Assembly (NCBI GenBank): GCA_015231615.1
Contig: JADGBE010000022.1
Location: 1 to 52,679, forward strand
DNA length: 52,679 bases
Source: Desulfamplus sp.
GTDB taxonomy: Bacteria; Desulfobacterota; Desulfobacteria; Desulfobacterales; Desulfobacteraceae
Reading direction: 5' to 3'
Below are positions 51,071 to 52,679 of the stretch, in pieces. The stretch's first letter is position 1. Every line of letters starts with the position of its first letter. A program made the position numbers and the translations under genes. Under the pieces are notes generated by a model. That model did not search any database. It was not told where the DNA came from and saw only the letters and a program-made list of their open reading frames with translations.

Positions 51071-52564
51071 TCAAGGATTCTGTATCAACTCATAATGAAA
51101 CGGCGTAAGTTTTGCCGGTGTCTGCATCATGTCGATATTTCCAGGCATACCAGCAATAGGCCACCATAAACTTTGCATAAGGCAGGCTAAAGTTAGGCAG
51201 ATAATGGTTCTTACAAGCAGTACCTTGAATGCCTCAATCTGAGTGAAATAACCAAGCCCGTATGCAATAAGTGTTGGAGGACATCCAATGATTAAAAGAA
51301 CAAAAGTTGTTGCAAGAGGAACTGTCAAAGCGATTGGGAATGTAGGAACACCTGCCAAATCTGCCATAGGCACGACAACCGGTACAAGAAGAGCAGTAGC
51401 CGCAGCATTTGCCATAAAACTTGTTATAATGGCACTGATCCAGCCCACTCCAAAACTTACAACGGGCCACGAGTAACCATCAACAAGTACAAATGCCTGT
51501 TCAGCTATCCATTTACCAGCACCAGTATCAAGCATCGCTATGCCAAGTGCAAAGCCAGCACCAAAGACCATCATGGGATTCCATGGGAATTCAACAATAC
51601 ATTTTTTCCAGTCAACCAGATTAAGTGACATACATACTACTATAAAAAATGCACCAATTACCGAAACATCAATCTTTGTAAAGTCACTGACACAATACAT
51701 AGCTATCGTTAAGGCAAGAAAATAACCGATCCATTTTTCATTTTTAGTCATTGCATCTAATCTTCCTGCCATAGCCTCATCTGGCAGCTCCTTTAATTTA
51801 GGAGGCATTACCAGCATCAGGGCAATCCATGTACCAATGCCGTAAACAATGCTTGGAATTATGCAATATAGGGCATATTCGGTAAAACCTATTTGGTAAC
51901 CAGTGGATGCAAAGAACATCTCGGCTGCTGCAGGTGATCTTCCACTACCAACAAATGTTCCTCCTCCTCCGCAGGCAGCACCTAATGGGACGACAAGAAG
52001 AAAGTGTTTACTAAGGTTATTTGATGTGCCAGGAGTTATCCCCATTCTTGTAAACAGAGGTACAAGTGAGTATAGAAGAATTATGGTTATAGCAGCATCA
52101 TGTGTCCACATGGAGAGTAGTGTAGCTGCCATACATAGAGTAAAGCTAAGTTTTGTAGTATTTCTGCCACCAACTTTTATAACGCCGTTGAGAATTCTTT
52201 GAGGCAGCGTTGTCTGGCTGATAACTACCCCCATCATAATTATCATAAAAACAAACACAACAGATTTGTTGGCAAAAGGTAACCACGCATTTGCTGGCGT
52301 TTGTATCTGGAAAAGGGCAATACAGGCACCAGCTCCAATAGCAGTTACGCCGATAGGCAGTGCTTCAACTGTCCATAGAATTACCACTGGTATAAGAAGG
52401 GCAAGGTATTTATGACCACGTTCAGAAAGACCGTCGGGAGTTGGAATAAGATAAATTGCAATTCCTATAGCAACCGATATAAGTATCCATGTAAGTGAGA
52501 ACCGCATCGATTTTGGTGCAGCCTCGCAATGTTCTTCTTTTATAGTTAGATTTTCAGCACTCAT
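51071..52564 (-). CDS. DASS/SLC13 family sodium-anion symporter
   Basis: 497 aa, about 11-12 TM segments. Family features: [17 protein letters not shown] near the N terminus, [38 protein letters not shown] (first substrate-loop region), and [20 protein letters not shown] (second SNT-like loop). It imports a dicarboxylate, sulfate or similar divalent anion with Na+. The substrate is not resolved. It is paired with the downstream PstS-like gene. Its ATG is only about five bases from a plus-strand NRPS-domain fragment, so its promoter lies in, or right of, that fragment. Confidence 0.88.
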   Translation of the reverse strand: MSAENLTIKEEHCEAAPKSMRFSLTWILISVAIGIAIYLIPTPDGLSERGHKYLALLIPVVILWTVEALPIGVTAIGAGACIALFQIQTPANAWLPFANKSVVFVFMIIMMGVVISQTTLPQRILNGVIKVGGRNTTKLSFTLCMAATLLSMWTHDAAITIILLYSLVPLFTRMGITPGTSNNLSKHFLLVVPLGAACGGGGTFVGSGRSPAAAEMFFASTGYQIGFTEYALYCIIPSIVYGIGTWIALMLVMPPKLKELPDEAMAGRLDAMTKNEKWIGYFLALTIAMYCVSDFTKIDVSVIGAFFIVVCMSLNLVDWKKCIVEFPWNPMMVFGAGFALGIAMLDTGAGKWIAEQAFVLVDGYSWPVVSFGVGWISAIITSFMANAAATALLVPVVVPMADLAGVPTFPIALTVPLATTFVLLIIGCPPTLIAYGLGYFTQIEAFKVLLVRTIICLTLACLMQSLWWPIAGMPGNIDMMQTPAKLTPFHYELIQNP

Positions 52565-52568
52565 TTCT

Positions 52569-52646
52569 CTTGAGAGCTACGGTCGCCCTGAACTATTTGA
52601 CGATATTGACGTATCACGCACTGTCGGGTGGTTTACAGCAACTTAT
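52569..52646 (+). pseudogene. NRPS epimerization/condensation domain fragment
   Basis: The plus-strand frame reads [20 protein letters not shown] then WFTATY. This matches the conserved core of NRPS E/C-type domains, and in this window's own NRPS the equivalent is LEGHGREDILKGVDINRTVG then WFTSMY. The GHGR histidine is Tyr here. Homology starts within a few bases of the symporter start codon and fades after TY into AT-rich sequence, although the frame stays open to the window end. GC content is visibly higher than in the neighbours. It is probably a relic of a larger NRPS gene. Confidence 0.7.
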
Positions 52647-52679
52647 CTATCTATAATAAGTATTAATGCAAATAGAGAT

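Noticed and set aside
1..52679. tRNA or rRNA genes
   Set aside because: No cloverleaf with TTCGA-type T-loop plus acceptor pairing and no rRNA-like sequence was seen while reading both strands. A tRNAscan-SE run would be decisive.

Overview
The window looks like a chromosomal segment of an AT-rich Gram-negative bacterium, most likely a Desulfobacterota (Desulfobacterales-like) sulfate reducer or relative. The Gram-negative call rests on SurA, an OmpA-type lipoprotein, other lipoproteins and PstS-like export signals. The taxonomic call is inference from gene style (acyltransferase/hydrolase fusion, PurD-PurE fusion, recO-kinase-glyQS order, many REC/MCP/HD-GYP proteins). No rRNA or tRNA was seen. 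A striking background trait is repeats. There are dispersed palindromic intergenic elements, and in-frame tandem repeats or palindromic insertions inside otherwise normal genes (gene 1, glyS, rsmG, NRPS).

Layout. 1-34 kb is mostly core genome: a 5'-truncated acyltransferase/hydrolase fusion, parC, an MCP, purD-purE, tsaC, mtaD, a REC-histidine kinase, surA, a MgtE_N/CorA-type transporter, recO, a GHMP kinase, glyQ-glyS, a small conserved protein with a nucleoside phosphorylase, a second MCP-like protein, ridA, a REC-HD-GYP regulator with a possible leader ORF, murA, a PemK/MazF-type toxin-antitoxin pair whose toxin carries a premature TGA, rsmG, an OmpA lipoprotein, rdgB, a nitroreductase, a zinc-ribbon protein, a small lipoprotein, a NifX-like protein, a PPOX-fold protein and an HD protein. 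asnB follows at 34.3 kb.

36.2-38.8 kb is a repeat-rich accessory boundary. It holds a DUF1566-like exported protein cut short by a repeat, a DUF6883-like gene whose 5' end is lost against a repeat, a DUF4926-like gene, and a second PemK-type TA pair, interleaved with four copies of two related dispersed repeats.

38.8-50.0 kb is the most notable region, a compact plus-strand biosynthetic locus. It encodes a 2239-aa NRPS (A-T-C-A-T-E), a full-length Mrr-type restriction endonuclease, a KASIII, an acyl carrier protein, an SDR ketoreductase and a stand-alone AMP-forming ligase. My reading is that the NRPS makes an X-(D-Val-like) dipeptidyl thioester, since the second A-domain code closely resembles the valine code, while ligase/ACP/KASIII/SDR make a beta-hydroxyacyl thioester. 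No thioesterase, reductase or partner NRPS is visible, although the NRPS ends in a COM-donor-like tail. The NRPS gene carries two ~73-bp GC-rich palindromic repeats inserted in frame.

50.2-52.6 kb is a minus-strand pair, a PstS-like binding protein and a DASS/SLC13 anion symporter. Directly against the symporter start, on the plus strand, lies a short fragment encoding the conserved core of an NRPS epimerization/condensation domain. This suggests that NRPS genes once extended further, or were disrupted here.
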